Positions 10,955-24,181 of a stretch of DNA of 64,000 nt are shown piece after piece. The notes below the pieces were generated by a model that was not told where the DNA came from, ran no database searches, and saw only the letters and a program-made list of their open reading frames with translations. Origin of the DNA: JABABV01 sp965222855 (GTDB lineage Bacteria; Bacillota_I; Bacilli_A; Mycoplasmatales; JABABV01); assembly GCA_965222855.1 (NCBI GenBank), contig CBDCUL010000001.1:75075-139074 (forward strand). The letters run 5' to 3'. A program made the translations under genes and the position numbers. Every line of letters starts with the position of its first letter. The stretch's first letter is position 1.

Positions 10955-12691
10955 ATGATTATCTTTAAATATAATTTAAAGAAATATTTCCGCACTGTTT
11001 CAACGTGAGTCTTAACAATTTTAATTTTAATTGTTAGTATTGCAACAACTTTACTTTTTTCATCATTAGCTAATAATGGGCATGCTCTTGGGCATCAAGA
11101 TTTCTTTAATTTCCAAAAAGAAATGGTTATTGCAACATTTGCATCAGTGACCCCATTTTTAGTTTTCATAACCGCTTTATTCGCAGCTTTTAAAAGTGTC
11201 CAATTATTTCGTGATGAAATTAATGAAGGATCACTTTTATTAGTTATTTCTAAACCAATATCACGAAAGAAATTATTAATTTTTAAATGATTATCATTAA
11301 TCAGTATTTTCTTTGTTTTTATTTTACCTTCAATTTTTGTCCAAATGTGAATTTTCTTAAATTATTTTCATGGACATGCAATCCATATGACAATTATTGC
11401 TGGATTATTAGGTGAGTTATTTGTAGTTTTTATTTTCTTTTGTCTCTTCTCATCAATCGCTTTAATCGTGTCATTACGTCTTGGAGTTAAGTCAGTTATT
11501 GGATTATCATTTGCAATCACTATTTTGGTTGTGATTAGTGGTTCAATACAACAACTAACATATCATCCCCAATTCGGATCGGCAATTGCTAGTACCGATC
11601 CAAACAATGATATTGATAAAGTTTCAAAACTTTGAAACATCCCATCATCAACTAGTTCAACAACTTCAACTGCTCCAAAAATGTATATTAAAACATCGGA
11701 TAAAAAACCAATATTTAATAAACTATGACCACTAGATTTAAAATATCAAATTAGTCAAATGAGTAATTTATTTTTAAAAGATGATACTCAAAATTACGGT
11801 AATGGTTTTAATCGTTTAATGCGCGTTAAGTCATCAAGCTCGGCTAACTTTGAACAATATAAAAACACATTATTTTTAGGAGACGATAGTCAAGCATCAG
11901 GAAAATTTATTAATCAATATTTTACAGATCATAATTTTAAAACTAGTACTATTGGTGCTTATTTAAAACCAGCAATGAGCGACGCCCAAGCTTATTTAAA
12001 TAGTGTTTTATCAACATACAAACCAGTTGACGGTAAAAATCACACTGCTTATACATTGCCAATAAATTTAGAATCTTTTAGCACTTATGATAATGCTAAA
12101 TATGCAAAAAGCGCTCAATTATTTAACGATGTTGCATCTGATAGCTCAATTACAGATGCTATTTATAATTTTAAATTTGATATTCGTACAGAACGTGACC
12201 CAATTAACGGAATTCCCGACTTAAAAGATAGTCAAATTATTCATTATAATGCTAATACGATTTTTAATATGTTACTAAATTATAATATGAGTAATGCAGC
12301 AGCTTATATGATAGTAAATAAACGCGTTGATTTTTATAATTTTAGGTTTACAAAACAAGCAATTTTTAGTACATCACTGCAATCATTATCAATTATTAAA
12401 GTCAATAAAACTAATATTAAAAAATCACCTATTCATACAATTTATAATCCTTGATCAAGTTCACATTTATATATTCGTAGCTTATTACAAACATATAATG
12501 ATAACAAAGATCCTAAAAGTAAACTTGTTATTAAATCAACTGATCAACTATCAGCATTCGACCAATATTTTTACAATGTTAAATATACAAACTATATTAA
12601 TCCCTACGTTTTAAGTACTGGATATTTCATAATTGCAATTGGTTTATTACCATTAACTTATTGATTATTTAGTCGTAGCGATTTTAATTAA
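10955..12691 (+). CDS. ABC-2 type permease with large extracellular domain (paralogue 4)
   Basis: The product has 578 residues; the ATG follows AAGGAG. It starts MIIFKYNLKKYFRTVSTWV like paralogues 2 and 3, but TM1-TM2 and the first extracellular loop (LANNGHALGHQDFF) have diverged. It keeps FKSVQLFRDEINEGSLLL and SKPISRKK, the KPIFNKLWPLDL motif at the base of the extracellular domain, and the C-terminal TM ending SRSDFN. A terminator follows. The presumed partner is the single ATPase upstream. Confidence 0.85.
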
Positions 12692-12722
12692 TTTTTATCT
12701 TTTGAAATAATATTAATCCAAA

Positions 12723-12760
12723 TAAAAAAGAATTTAATTTATGATTAAATTCTTTTTTTA
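12723..12760. terminator. Terminator after permease 4
   Basis: The arms AAAAAAGAATTTAAT and ATTAAATTCTTTTTT pair around a five-base loop and are followed by more T. Confidence 0.75.
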
Positions 12761-12864
12761 TTAAATTAAATTCTTTTCTTTAATAAAAGGTTTTATGATG
12801 ATTATTTGTGATATACTTGATTATATTAAAGAAAAAACTAAAAAGTATAAAAAGGATGATAAAA

Positions 12865-14397
12865 ATGAAATATCTATCTATACCTTTATCACTTTTAACA
12901 TTGATTTCTGTACCTGTTTTAACAATTATTTCTAATCAAGAAAATCATAACATAACTTCTCAAAAAACTTGAAAAAAAATAAATACACGATCTATAACGA
13001 AAGATAACAAAGATTCTGTTTCTCGTATCGGACAGCACGGATGATCTTGAAGATCAAATCATAAAGGATATGATTGAGATGAATGAAATCCGATTTGAAA
13101 TTATAATTATGCTCAAATTTTAAATTATATGATTAACCCTGTAACTAAAACAACTCCAAATATTTGAAATTGAAGACAAGAGAATAGTTTAAGAATGGGT
13201 AATACCCCTAATTGGAATGTACTACCTAGATTAAATAGAAATTATAAAAATAATCCTTTAAAATATAGTGATAACAATATAAAAAAATCAACATCTGATA
13301 ATTTAACAGATGGGCCTCCTTTAGAAGGCAGTAGCAATTGAATAGTAAATAATTCAGATAATTTAAATGTCTTGTCAAATATAGCGGGAAAATTTAGTGA
13401 ATCTTTAATTGAAGATTTGTTAGCGGAAGGAGCGATAGTATTATTAGGCGGAGCAGTAGGATTGTTAGACTTAGGAATAGACATAGGTGCGGCTGCGATA
13501 TCTGTATTAGCAAATATTATATACAATAAACTTTTCCCTAATTTACCTCCACCAAATGATGGTAACGGCTATTCTGACAAAGTTATTTCGTCTATATCTT
13601 GAAAAACAAACCCCCAATATTACAAATCTTATGGTGGACATAAAGATTTACATCATTCTGACAGAGCATTTCAAATTATAACTACTATCGAATTACATGA
13701 TACGAATTCCGCTGCACAACTTTATACTACAACAAAATTCACAGTAGTTACTTATAAATGAGAACAATTATCAAGAATTAGTGGTTATTTATGATCTCCT
13801 TGAAATTATTATACTTTAGGTATGGGTAATACAATACAAAGAGAACAAGATTCTGCTTTTTTAAATGGTGTATACGGTCCTATAAAATCCAAAATTTTTT
13901 ATGATATAGCGGATGTTGCTAATGGGGATCCGATTAATCCTATGGATTTTCCAAAAAAATATCCAGATTTACATAAAATGACGATAGATTATACAATAAA
14001 ACCAATAAATAAGAATAGTTGAGGCGATTCTCAGTGTTATTCTAATATTACAGCATTCTTGAAATATTCATCGAATGATTATAGTTTTAAAAATCAGCAA
14101 AAAAAAACTATATTCTTAATGAATAATCCGCTATTAACTAAAGAAATAGCTTTAAATTTTACTTATCATAATCCAATGATAGATTGTAAATTTGGTGAAT
14201 CTAATGTTGATTTAGGACAAATAGTTGCTGGTCCAGAAGATGACTCATCAACAGGACGTCCATTAGGTGTGGCGCGTTGTTGAATAATGGGAAATAGCAA
14301 TACTGATAGTAGTCCAGTAAATGCTGATGATTATGGTAGTTCAATCGATATATGAGTCTATAGAGTAAAACAAGAAAATAATATTTCATTTTCTTAA
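12865..14397 (+). CDS. Secreted protein of the 'WNY-YGQM' family
   Basis: The product has 510 residues with many in-frame TGA Trp codons; AAGGATG precedes the ATG. The N-terminal signal peptide (MKYLSIPLSLLTLISVPVL) lacks a lipobox Cys. A Trp-rich block WNPIWNYNYAQILNYM (about 72-88) is followed by an Asn-rich linker. A hydrophobic hairpin (EGAIVLLGGAVGLLDLG and on, about 190-230) precedes a beta-rich C-terminal half with LYTTTKFTVVTYKW, the DIADVANGDPINPMDFPKKYPDLHK segment and final DIWVYRV. The same blocks occur in order in the proteins at 36052 and 37638. I know no described family. It is embedded in the permease array and could be a substrate. Confidence 0.8.
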
Positions 14398-14437
14398 ATG
14401 ATAATTTTTATAAATTAATATAAAAGAAAGAGAAATT

Positions 14438-16216
14438 ATGAATATTTTTAAATATAATTTAAAGAAATATTTGCGTACTCCTTCAACATGAATTATTTTA
14501 TTTTTAACATCACTTATTATGATTGCAGTAACAATATTTTGTATAAAAGAACAAGCATTAAATATAAATGCTTATTTTGATTCAAATAACAACATTTGAT
14601 GAATGCATTATAGCGTTTCAGCAATTTTAAATAGCTTTAAGATGAATAACGTTATTTTAATAGTTGCTACTATATTTTTTACAATCTTTAAAAGTGTTCA
14701 ATTGTTGAGTGATGAAATTAATGAAGGTTCACTTTTATTAGTTATCTCAAAACCAATATCAAGAAAAAAAATTCTAATTTATAAATGATTATCTTTGATC
14801 AGCATTTTCCTATTTTTCATTTTAATAATTTTATTAACTCAGTTGATTGTTTTACTCAGTTTTCTTAAATATGATTATAATGTTTATAATTTATTCTTCC
14901 AAAGTTTAATTAGTGAATTTTTCTTAGCTTTATTATTTTTTCTATTAAGTTCATCATTAGCTTTATTATTATCATTACGATTTAGTTTTAAAACAATCAT
15001 TAGTATATCCTTTGCTTTTACGCTTTTAATTGGTGTTAGTAATTCAATTCAAAGCGCCACTTACAAGCCGCAATTTAAAATTTTAAAAAGCAGGAAAATC
15101 GAAACTAATTCTGATGCCGCTTCAATGATGTGAAACACTGATAAAAATGATTGACAAAAAATACCAATTCCTCACGTTGCTATGAAAAAAACTAATCATA
15201 AACCATTATTCAATAAACTATGACCACTAGATTTAAAATACCAAATTAATCAAATGAGTCATATATTAATATCCCATAATAAATTATATGAGCAAAGTGA
15301 TAAAAAATTGATTAATTTTAAATCACCACACACAATAGATTTCTCTAAATTATCTCATACTTTATTCATAGATCACAATAGTGATTATATGGCAACGAGA
15401 ATCATAGAATATTTAAATACTGATAATTATACTGATAGCCAAGGTAAAACAACAACAATTAGCCAATATTTAAAACCAGGATTAATTGATGCTAATAATT
15501 TTTTAACTATGTCAATTAAAGAATATAAATATCCTGCTAAAGTAAGAGATCACTTCGAATCTGTTTTTCGATTTAAAAGCATCCGTTATTTTGGAGTTTT
15601 TGATCATGCTAAATATAGTAAAAGCGCTAATTTATTTTTTAATGTTATAAAAAATAAAAAAATTATGAATGATATTTGAGATATTGCTAATTTAAAAATA
15701 TTAAATACATATCCTGGATTATTTCCAGTCGACCCAGATGGAAATACAAATCTCGTTAATGCTAATACGCTTTTTAATTTATTACTAAATTATAAAATGA
15801 ATACCACCAATGCTCGACTACTACTTTCTAAACAAATTATAGGTTTTAGCTTTGCTGATCCCAATGATATTACAGCTATACCTAGACCCCAAACAGAACT
15901 ATTATTTGTATATCCGGTTGACCATATGACGTTTTCAACATACAAAGTCAGTAATATGCGTTATTTTCCTTGAACAACCATTTATAGTTATATAAATGGT
16001 TTGATAAAAAACTACAATCAAAATACCCTGAATAAAAATAATAAATTAGAATTTATGGATTTGACAAAAAATATAAATACATTTAATAAATATTTCTATA
16101 TTGTAGAAACTAAAAATTATGCTAATCCTTATATGTTGATTACTTTTTATTTAGTAATAAGTATTGGTTTATTACCATTAACTTATTGATTGTTTAATCG
16201 GAGTGATTTTAATTAA
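14438..16216 (+). CDS. ABC-2 type permease with large extracellular domain (paralogue 5)
   Basis: The product has 592 residues, with a weak AAGAAAGAG ribosome binding site. It begins MNIFKYNLKKYLRTPSTWI. Two membrane segments, then IFKSVQLLSDEINEGSLLL (RDE changed to SDE) and SKPISRKKILIYKW, three further membrane segments, KPLFNKLWPLDLKYQI, a long extracellular domain, and TM6 ending LFNRSDFN. It is more diverged than paralogues 1-4. It starts 41 bp after the secreted protein at 12865 with no terminator between, so the two may be cotranscribed. Confidence 0.83.
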
Positions 16217-16250
16217 AAAATAGCGTTATTTTAAAACGCTATTTTTAATT
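16215..16250 (+). terminator. Terminator after permease 5
   Basis: The stem AAAAATAGCGTT / AACGCTATTTTT has a small AT loop and trailing T-rich sequence. Confidence 0.75.
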
Positions 16251-16367
16251 TTATAACAACAAACAATTACAATAGTAATTTGCTAAAAAAACTTAAAAAT
16301 GCTAAAATTAAAGCAATTATTATAAAATTTATAACTAGATAATTTAGAAAGTGAGATATTAAAAAAT

Positions 16368-18182
16368 ATGACAATTTATAAACAAATGATGAGAACATAT
16401 TTCCGCACCCCATCGACTTGAATTTTAACGATTTTAGCAATTTTTGCAACGAGTATTTTAACAATAGTATTAATTGAAGAAAATAATCTTAGTGCTATTA
16501 CAACTAATAAATCAATGATATTTTTATCTTTTATGATGGTAATTCCTTTCTTATTAATTACAATTATTTTATTTGCTGCTTTCAAAAGTGTCCAATTATT
16601 TCGCGATGACATTACATCAGGAATTCTTTTATCAGTCATCTCAAAACCAATATCACGAACAAAAATGTTCGTTGCTAAATGATTAGCTTTAATATCAATC
16701 TTTTTTGTATTTATGCTACCAGTAATTTTAATTCAAATTGCTATTTTGTTTCATTTTATCAAATTTCACTCATTAAGATCAGATATTTTAATAGCAGGAT
16801 TAACAGAACTTGGAACAACCTTTTTTATATTTTTGTTAGTTTCCTCACTTTGTTTATTAATATCGCTAAGATTGGGAATTAAAACAATTTTAGGATTTGC
16901 TATTATGATAGGTGGGATTGCTTTAGTTGGAAATTCAATCTCACTAGTAGGATATCACCAAGCTTATAAACCGATTTTTCAAAGAGGTTTTGATCAAAAT
17001 AATAATATTGATAATAATTCTGATTATGGTCATTATGTTGATTTAAAAAATAATTCAACAAATTTAACATTTCATAAAACACCCAAATACTTTATCCACA
17101 CTGAAGAACCAAAAAAACCAATTTTTAATAAGTTATGACCGTTTGATTTTAATTACCAATTCGCTCAAATGGCCACTGCATCGTTAGGATCTGATTTTCA
17201 TACCAATGCTCACGATTATCAAACTAGTCGTCAAAAACCAATGAAAATTAAGTCCAGCGTTCCAATCAATACTGATGTTATTACTAATTCAGTTTTTATG
17301 AATAATGATGATTATCAACTAACAAACAGTTTAACTAACTATTTAAAAAATCATCAAGCAAATCAAAAAACACTTTGAAATAATTTAACACCATTAACTA
17401 AAACAGTTAATAATTTCTTCGCTTATGCACTAACACATATTCAAACCACTCATAAAAGTGAGGGATACTCAGAAATAAATTTAAGTTTACCAACATTTAA
17501 AATATGATTAAATGCTAATAAATCAACACAATCACCCCAAATTTTCGTTGATATATCACAACAACTATTACCATGATATAACACATATTTGAAAAACACT
17601 AACTCTAATAGTGATGAAATTTTACCACCAGTCGACGTCAATAATATTAGTAATTACCAAGCTAATGGTTTATTTAATTGATTTTTAAGTAATAATTTAA
17701 GTAATAGTAATTTAAGCAATTATAATAAAATTAATAATCAACTATTTTTAATAGATCAATTTGGAATATTGCATTATAATTTCAATCAAGGCGTTGCCTT
17801 TCCGAGATATGACACTCAATGAGATTACCATAATTCATCAGTATTATCATTATGTGATTTCTCACTTATTAAACCTAATAAAAGTAATAAGCAACAATCT
17901 GAAATTGATGATTACTATACAAGTTGAAAATTTAGTAATAGTTTTTATAGCGAATTAATTAGCGCCTTACCATTCAATGGTCGCGATAACATGAACCAAA
18001 GTGATCATGAGAAATTTATGAGTAATCTTATTCATAATCCTGAATTACTCCAAAAGAAAATATATCATGTGACATACGAAAATTATGCCAATCCATTTGC
18101 TTTATATGCTTTTTATATCACAGCCGGAATCACAACTGTATTACTTAGTTATTGAGTATTTCGTAAAACAGATTTCAATTAG
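16368..18182 (+). CDS. ABC-2 type permease with large extracellular domain (paralogue 6)
   Basis: The product has 604 residues, starting MTIYKQMMRTYFRTPSTWI. TM1 and TM2 flank a short loop, then FKSVQLFRDDITSGILLS and SKPISRTKMFVAKW (EINEGS has become DITSGI), TM3-TM5, and an extracellular domain introduced by KKPIFNKLWPFDF. The extracellular part aligns poorly with paralogues 1-5. The C-terminal TM ends VFRKTDFN. It has its own upstream and downstream terminators, suggesting separate expression. Confidence 0.83.
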
Positions 18183-18210
18183 AACAATATTAGTCCAAAA
18201 TAAAATTTGT

Positions 18211-18257
18211 AATACCATATATAACCCTATTAAATAAAGGGTATATATGGTATTATT
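18211..18257. terminator. Long hairpin terminator after permease 6
   Basis: AATACCATATATAACCCT pairs with AGGGTATATATGGTATT around a short AT loop, one of the longest stems in the window. It is followed by a mixed T-rich stretch. Confidence 0.7.
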
Positions 18258-18304
18258 TCTCTATATAAAGGATTAACTAATTGTGGAAAAAGCAGGTGTT
18301 ATTA

Positions 18305-20107
18305 GTGGTAGTATATCGTTATAGTTTAAGAAAATTTTTACGTACACCATCAACGTGAATTATTCTATTTATCGGAATTATGGTTATGTTTTGAATTGGT
18401 GGTTTTTTAAATTTCTACATTATGTCACGTCATTGAAATTTAAAAAGTACAGATATGTTAAAAGAGTTTGCAATGAAAGGTGCTTTCATTATTTCGTATG
18501 CAACAGTCGGAAACGACGATCTCTTTGTTAATAGCAGTATTTGCCGGTTTTAAAGGAGCCCAAGTTTTCCGTGATGAAAATTGAAGATGGTTCTTTTTTA
18601 ATTGTTCTTTCGAAACCAGTTAATCGAATTAGAATTCTTTTTCAAAAATGATTAGCATTTATGAGTATATTTGTTGTCTTTATTGCACTCTTATCAATCG
18701 CTCATGCGTGTGGTTGTTTAGCTGAACAAAAAGGGAACTATATTACTAAATATTTATGAAAAGCAGTTTTAATCGAATTTGGTATTAGTTTAATTTTTTT
18801 ATTAATCTTTTCATCAATCGCTTTAATGTTTTCAACTTTCTTTAGCTCAAAAGGAGTTATGGGAATTTTATTTTGTGATTGGGATGGCAATTGTGTTCAC
18901 ACAAGTAATCTCACAATTTACATATGTGGCACCTTACCAAACAATCGGTCTTAACAATACGATGTCAAAAACAGCGCAGAATTTAGCACCGCCCAGTAAT
19001 TTCTTATATACACGTCCTAAAGCAATTACATCAGCAGATGTTGCTAATGACTTTTCTTCACCTGCTAACATTAACAAACTAATGTTCAAACAAAACAATT
19101 TATATGCTCTTAATCCAAACTCAGTTACAACATATAATCATTTCTGACCATTTGATTTAAGTTATCACATTGATATTATGGATGCTCTAGTCTTATCAAA
19201 TACATTAAGTTCAGATGACCAAGCACTAAAAAACTTTGGTGGTAATATTGGTGGCGTGCTTAAAAAACAAGTCTTTGATGGTTATCAAGATCCAACTCAA
19301 TTAAACTTACAATATTTTATGCAAGGTAGCGATTATCTAATTATGGATAACTTCATTAATATTTTTAGTCAAATGAGTCATAGCAATGCAGACATAGCTA
19401 AATTTTTAACAGGATTTGAAACATTACTAACAACAACTAACGGATGATTTAATAGCACAATTAACAGTATTACACCAACAGAATGAAATAACAACGAAGG
19501 TTCATTCAACATTGATGTAACTGATAATCAAGATAATTCTGACGCTCCATTTAATACTAGTACTGGTGGAAGCCAAATTACTAACGCTTGAAAATTATTA
19601 ATTCAAGGTCAAGATCCAAGTCCTAGTTCAAGTAACGACCCTACAAAAAACTTTAGTTTAGAAAATATCTTCCGTAATTTCGGTGATGCCCGTTTCACTG
19701 CTATTAAAAACAACTTAGACCAACGTGATCAAGTTGATAATAATATTTTCAATTTAATTATGAGTTTTTTTCAAACACAAACATTAATCAATACGACACA
19801 TGTTATTGAAAATAAAGTAGCAACTTCTTTAAAAGAAGCAGTTGCCCCAATTTATTTAAGCTTCTTTCTTTATATTAATAGTGGCTTTCAAGAATTAACA
19901 AATGTTGCTCGTACTTTAGGTAAAACACAAGCAGACTATAATACTGATTCATCAAAAATCGATTGATCAAGTTTAAACAAACAAATTATTCAAGTTAAAT
20001 ATAAAAATTTTGCAAATCCATATACAATCATGACAGTTTATTTATTAATTGGAATTATCTTACTACCACTAACTTACATTGTGCTTCGTCGTCAAGATTT
20101 TAATTAA
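18305..20107 (+). pseudogene. ABC-2 type permease paralogue 7 with three one-base insertions
   Basis: Close paralogue of the gene at 20131. The GTG at 18305 gives VVYRYSLRKFLRTPSTWI; a TTG at 18281 with a better ribosome binding site is an alternative. Three extra bases in homopolymers break the frame: the A run at 18511-18513, the A run at 18577-18580 in GATGAAAATTGAAG (the paralogue has one fewer A), and the T run at 18871-18874. Removing one base at each gives an uninterrupted 599-residue permease with FAGFKGAQVFRDEIEDGS and SKPVNR motifs and a C-terminal TM ending RRQDFN. Either decayed or an assembly artefact. Confidence 0.75.
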
Positions 20108-20130
20108 TATTTCAAAAGGAGATAATAACA

Positions 20131-21864
20131 ATGGCAATTTTTCGCTACACGATGATTAAGTTCTTAAAAACGCCCTCAACTTGAATTCTATTTATTTTTT
20201 GTGGTGGGTTGTTATTTTGAATTGCAGGTTTACCCTTTCATACTTGAGGGCGTAATTGAGCGTTTAAAAGTGTTGCTGAACAACGTTTTGATATGGAAAC
20301 AGCTTTTATCGCTTCTTATAGTGCGCTAGGCTCTATTTTAGCATTATCAATTGCGCTATTTGCCGGTTTTAAAGGAGCCCAAGTTTTCCGTGATGAAATT
20401 GAAGATGGTTCTTTTTTAGTAATTCTATCAAAACCATTATCACGTAATAAAATTATTTTTTGAAAATGACTAGCTTTTATTTGTTTATTCTTAGTATATG
20501 GCGCCGCGTTAGTATTGCTACATGCTTTTGGTTCTTTATTAGAAATGAAAGGCAGCTTTGTTCGTAATAAAATTTTTGAAGCAATGCCATTAGAGTTTCT
20601 AATTATTACAATTTTCATTATTATTTTTTCCTCAATGGCTTTAATTGTTTCTTCTTTTTTATCATCACGTGGTGTGATGGGAGTAATGTTTGTCTTTGGG
20701 TTGGGAATTGTTTTTTCACAACTAATTTCAGCATTTACTTATGTACCATCATTCACTAAATTTGATGTCAGTAATCATATTAGTCGGACTGAAACCGCCA
20801 ACGAATTATATGCACGGAAATCAACATTAACTAATAAACAATTAGCTACTGGTGATATTTCAAAACTATTTTTAACAAAACAAAATTTATACGTAACTAA
20901 TCCCAATGCAATTGATACGTACAAATATTTATGACATTTTGATTTAAGTTATCATATTAATATGATGGATAGTATTATTGTTGATACAGTACTACATAAT
21001 AATGGTCAACAACGTAAAAATACATTTGGTATTCCGCAAAAAGTTGAATTTAATGGTTATTATGATGCAACTGAATTAACTAATATGGAAAATTTTAGTT
21101 TCTTACCAGGAATGCAATATGAAAATGTTAATATTTTATTAAATCAATTTCAATTAAGTTATAATGCCCAACTTTGAAAAGCAACTAGTTATTTATTAGC
21201 AATGACTAGTGATTACATTAATACTAATTTAACCACAATTGCAAAAGATCGTTCAAAATTAACAATTAATATTTTTAATAATAATTTTTACAATGATCAA
21301 TATACAACTTCAGCACTTTATAATAAACAAACAGGCAGTACAATTGCAACTTATTGAAAAAATATTATGTCTAGTGGAACTGTTCCATTAGATAATAAAG
21401 CAACTATTAAAATTTCAGAAAATCATAATTTATTAAAGTTAATGAAAATTTTAGATAATAGTGATTATCATTACACACCATCTGATAGTATTTTAATTCA
21501 AGAATCAGTTAAAAATAATATTGCTGCATTGTTGATGGGTTATTTCGAAACTGATAAAATTCGTCAAACATTAAATACATGACCGACAAATCATAAACAC
21601 ACACTAAGAGTTAATTATTATAATTTATTAACTACTGGTACAAATGAATTATCAAAATTAGCAACTCATTTAAATATTAAAGTTAAAACTAATTTAGATG
21701 GCACATTGACAAAAGCGTCAATTGCTAAATTACAAAATCATATTATTAAAGTTAAATATGTTAACTTTACTAATCGTTATAAAATTTTAGCAGTTTATAT
21801 CGTCGCTTCAATTATTATGATTCCAGTTACGTTTATTATTATTCGTCGTAAAGACTTCGTTTAA
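20131..21864 (+). CDS. ABC-2 type permease with large extracellular domain (paralogue 8)
   Basis: The product has 577 residues; AAAAGGAG precedes the ATG by a good distance. With paralogue 7 it forms a second subgroup: FAGFKGAQVFRDEIEDGS replaces FKSVQLFRDEINEGS, followed by SKPLSRNK. Six membrane segments with an extracellular domain of about 330 residues between TM5 and TM6. The C-terminus reads IIRRKDFV. The gap to paralogue 7 is 23 bp and to the MATE gene 6 bp, so the three form one operon. Confidence 0.85.
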
Positions 21865-21870
21865 AATATT

Positions 21871-23244
21871 ATGCAAGCATTTTTAATTGATAGACGTTAT
21901 GCTAAACAAGCGATCAAAATTGGTTTACCAATTTTGATGCAAACGCTACTAACAGCATTGATTAGTTTTACTGATAATTTTATGGTTGGTCGTTTAGGAA
22001 GTTCTTCATTTGATGGCGTTGTTTTTGCCAATGAAATATTTTTCATTATTATTACTGTTATTAGTGGGATTTCTGTGACAGCTGGAATTGCGACATCCCA
22101 ATATTTTGGCGCAGGTGATTATCGCAAAGTTAAAGAAACGGTTAAATTCAAAATTATTGCTTGTAGTTTAATTACGGTTTTTGTTGTTGCACTATTAGTA
22201 ATTATGCCACAACAATTTTTAAAACTATATAGCAATAAAACACCTATTATTATTCAAGGTAGTAAATATTTATCAATCGTCGCATGAGGTTATATTCCGA
22301 TGGCAATTTCTTTTTCAATTGCTAGTTCATTGCAAGAAATTGCCCAACCAAAATATACGATGTATGTTGAATTCGTTTCTTTAATTATTAAGATTCTGTT
22401 TAACTATTTATTTATTTTTGTATGACACTTCGGTGTTCGCGGTGCTGCCGTTTCGACAATCATCGCCCGTTTAATTGAATTATTTATTTACTTATTATTG
22501 ATGTGGCATTTTCGGGAATTTATTGGAATTAATTTTTCGCACATTTTCTACATTGACCCATTAATTAGAAAACAAATTATGCAACGTTGACCACTTAGCT
22601 TAAATGAATTATTTTGAGCATTAGCAATTACGATGAATACGGCGTTTTATGGTCATTATTTTAGTAGTGATATCAGCGATGCCGTTAGCCTAGGTTATAC
22701 GATTAACAACTTCTTCTACATTCTATTTCCAGCTGTTGCTGGGGTAGTTGTCGTTTTAGTTGGTAATAACCTAGGCGCTAATAAACTCGCCCAAGCTGAA
22801 GATAATTCCAAAAAAACATTCACCTTTGTCTTTATTCTGAGTGTTTTCTTAGCAATAATTTTATACGGAATTTCGTGATTAGTACCTGATGTTTTTAAAA
22901 TTTCCCCATTAGGAAAAATTAATGCTCGTTATATGATGCAAATTACTAGTGTTGTCTTACCGATGTGATCATTAATTGCGGTCTGCTTTCATTCGATTAG
23001 ATCTGGTGGATTAGTAATGAGCGTAATTCTAATGGATTCATTATATACATGAATCGTTAGTTTGCCAATCGCCTTTCTACTATGTCTTTTTCACAAAGAT
23101 TTACACTTAACTTTTTTAATGATATATGCTATAGTTTGTAGTGTAGATTTTATTAAATTATGTTTAGGCATAATGATGTGAAAGCGCAAAAAATGATTGC
23201 GTAACATTACCCTTGAAACAGAATTTAATCTTGCATCAAAATAA
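21871..23244 (+). CDS. MATE family efflux transporter
   Basis: The product has 457 residues, the usual MATE length, with about 12 membrane segments. The N-terminus carries the typical first-repeat signature IGLPILMQTLLTALISFTDNF followed by MVGRLG; the second half begins near residue 235 with NELFWALAITMNTAFYG. The family exports cationic drugs or metabolites in exchange for Na+ or H+. It starts 6 bp after the last permease and is translated from an ATG without an obvious Shine-Dalgarno sequence, suggesting coupling. Substrate cannot be told from sequence. Confidence 0.93.
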
Positions 23245-23276
23245 CTTATTAGAATTTGTTAAATAGGAGACAAAAA

Positions 23277-24173
23277 ATGATATCAAATAACAAATTAAAA
23301 ATCCGTAAAGCAATTATTCCTGCTGCCGGATTAGGAACAAGGTTCCTACCAGCCACTAAAGCAATGCCCAAAGAAATGCTCCCTTTAGTTGATAAACCAA
23401 CATTGCAATATATTGTTGAAGAAGCAGTTGCTTCAGGAATTGAAGAAATTATTATTATTACTTCAGGAACTAAATCAGCAATGGAAAACCATTTCGATAT
23501 TAATTGAGAATTGGAAGAGCGTTTAAAATTAAAAGGTAAACCAGAAGTTGCTCAAGAAATGCGCGACATCGCTAACTTAGCAAACATCTATTATGTTCGT
23601 CAAAAAGAACCCAAAGGTTTAGGACATGCTATTTTATGTGCACGTTCTTTTATTGGTAATGAACCATTCGCCGTTTTATTAGGTGATGATGTTGTTATCA
23701 ACGAACATGGAAAACCTGCTCTAAAACAATGTATTGATATTTTTGATGAAATTCAAGAATCAGTTATCGGGGTCCAAAAAGTTGATTTAGCCGATGTTGT
23801 TAAATATGGAATCATCGATCCTAAAGGTCCAGTTGTTGATAATCAAGCAACCGAACTAAAAGGGGTTATTGAAAAACCAGAACAAGATGAAGCACCATCG
23901 CAATTAGCAATTTTAGGACGCTATATTTTTACTAACGAAATTTTCGATTATTTAGAAAATGAAAAAGTTGGTAAAGGTGGCGAAATTTGATTAACTGATT
24001 CAATGTTACGTATGTTATCAGACCAACGTATTTGAGCACTACCTTTTGCAGGAACGCGTTACGATATTGGTAATAAGTTAGGTTTTATTAACGCAACAAT
24101 TGATCTAGCGCTAAAACGTCCTGAATTACACGATGACGTTATTAAAATCTTGAAATCTAAATTAAATAAATAG
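23277..24173 (+). CDS. galU: UTP-glucose-1-phosphate uridylyltransferase
   Basis: The product has 298 residues, standard GalU length. It makes UDP-glucose from UTP and glucose-1-phosphate for glycolipid or polysaccharide synthesis. The nucleotide-binding signature IIPAAGLGTRFLPATKAMPK lies at residues 11-30, followed by MLPLVDKPTLQYIVEEAV. Further family blocks are GLGHAILCARSFIG, FAVLLGDDVV and the GRYIFTNEIFDYL region. AGGAGA precedes the chosen ATG at 23277; an upstream in-frame start lacks a ribosome binding site. Two TGA codons encode Trp. Confidence 0.95.
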
Positions 24174-24181
24174 GAGTTAAA

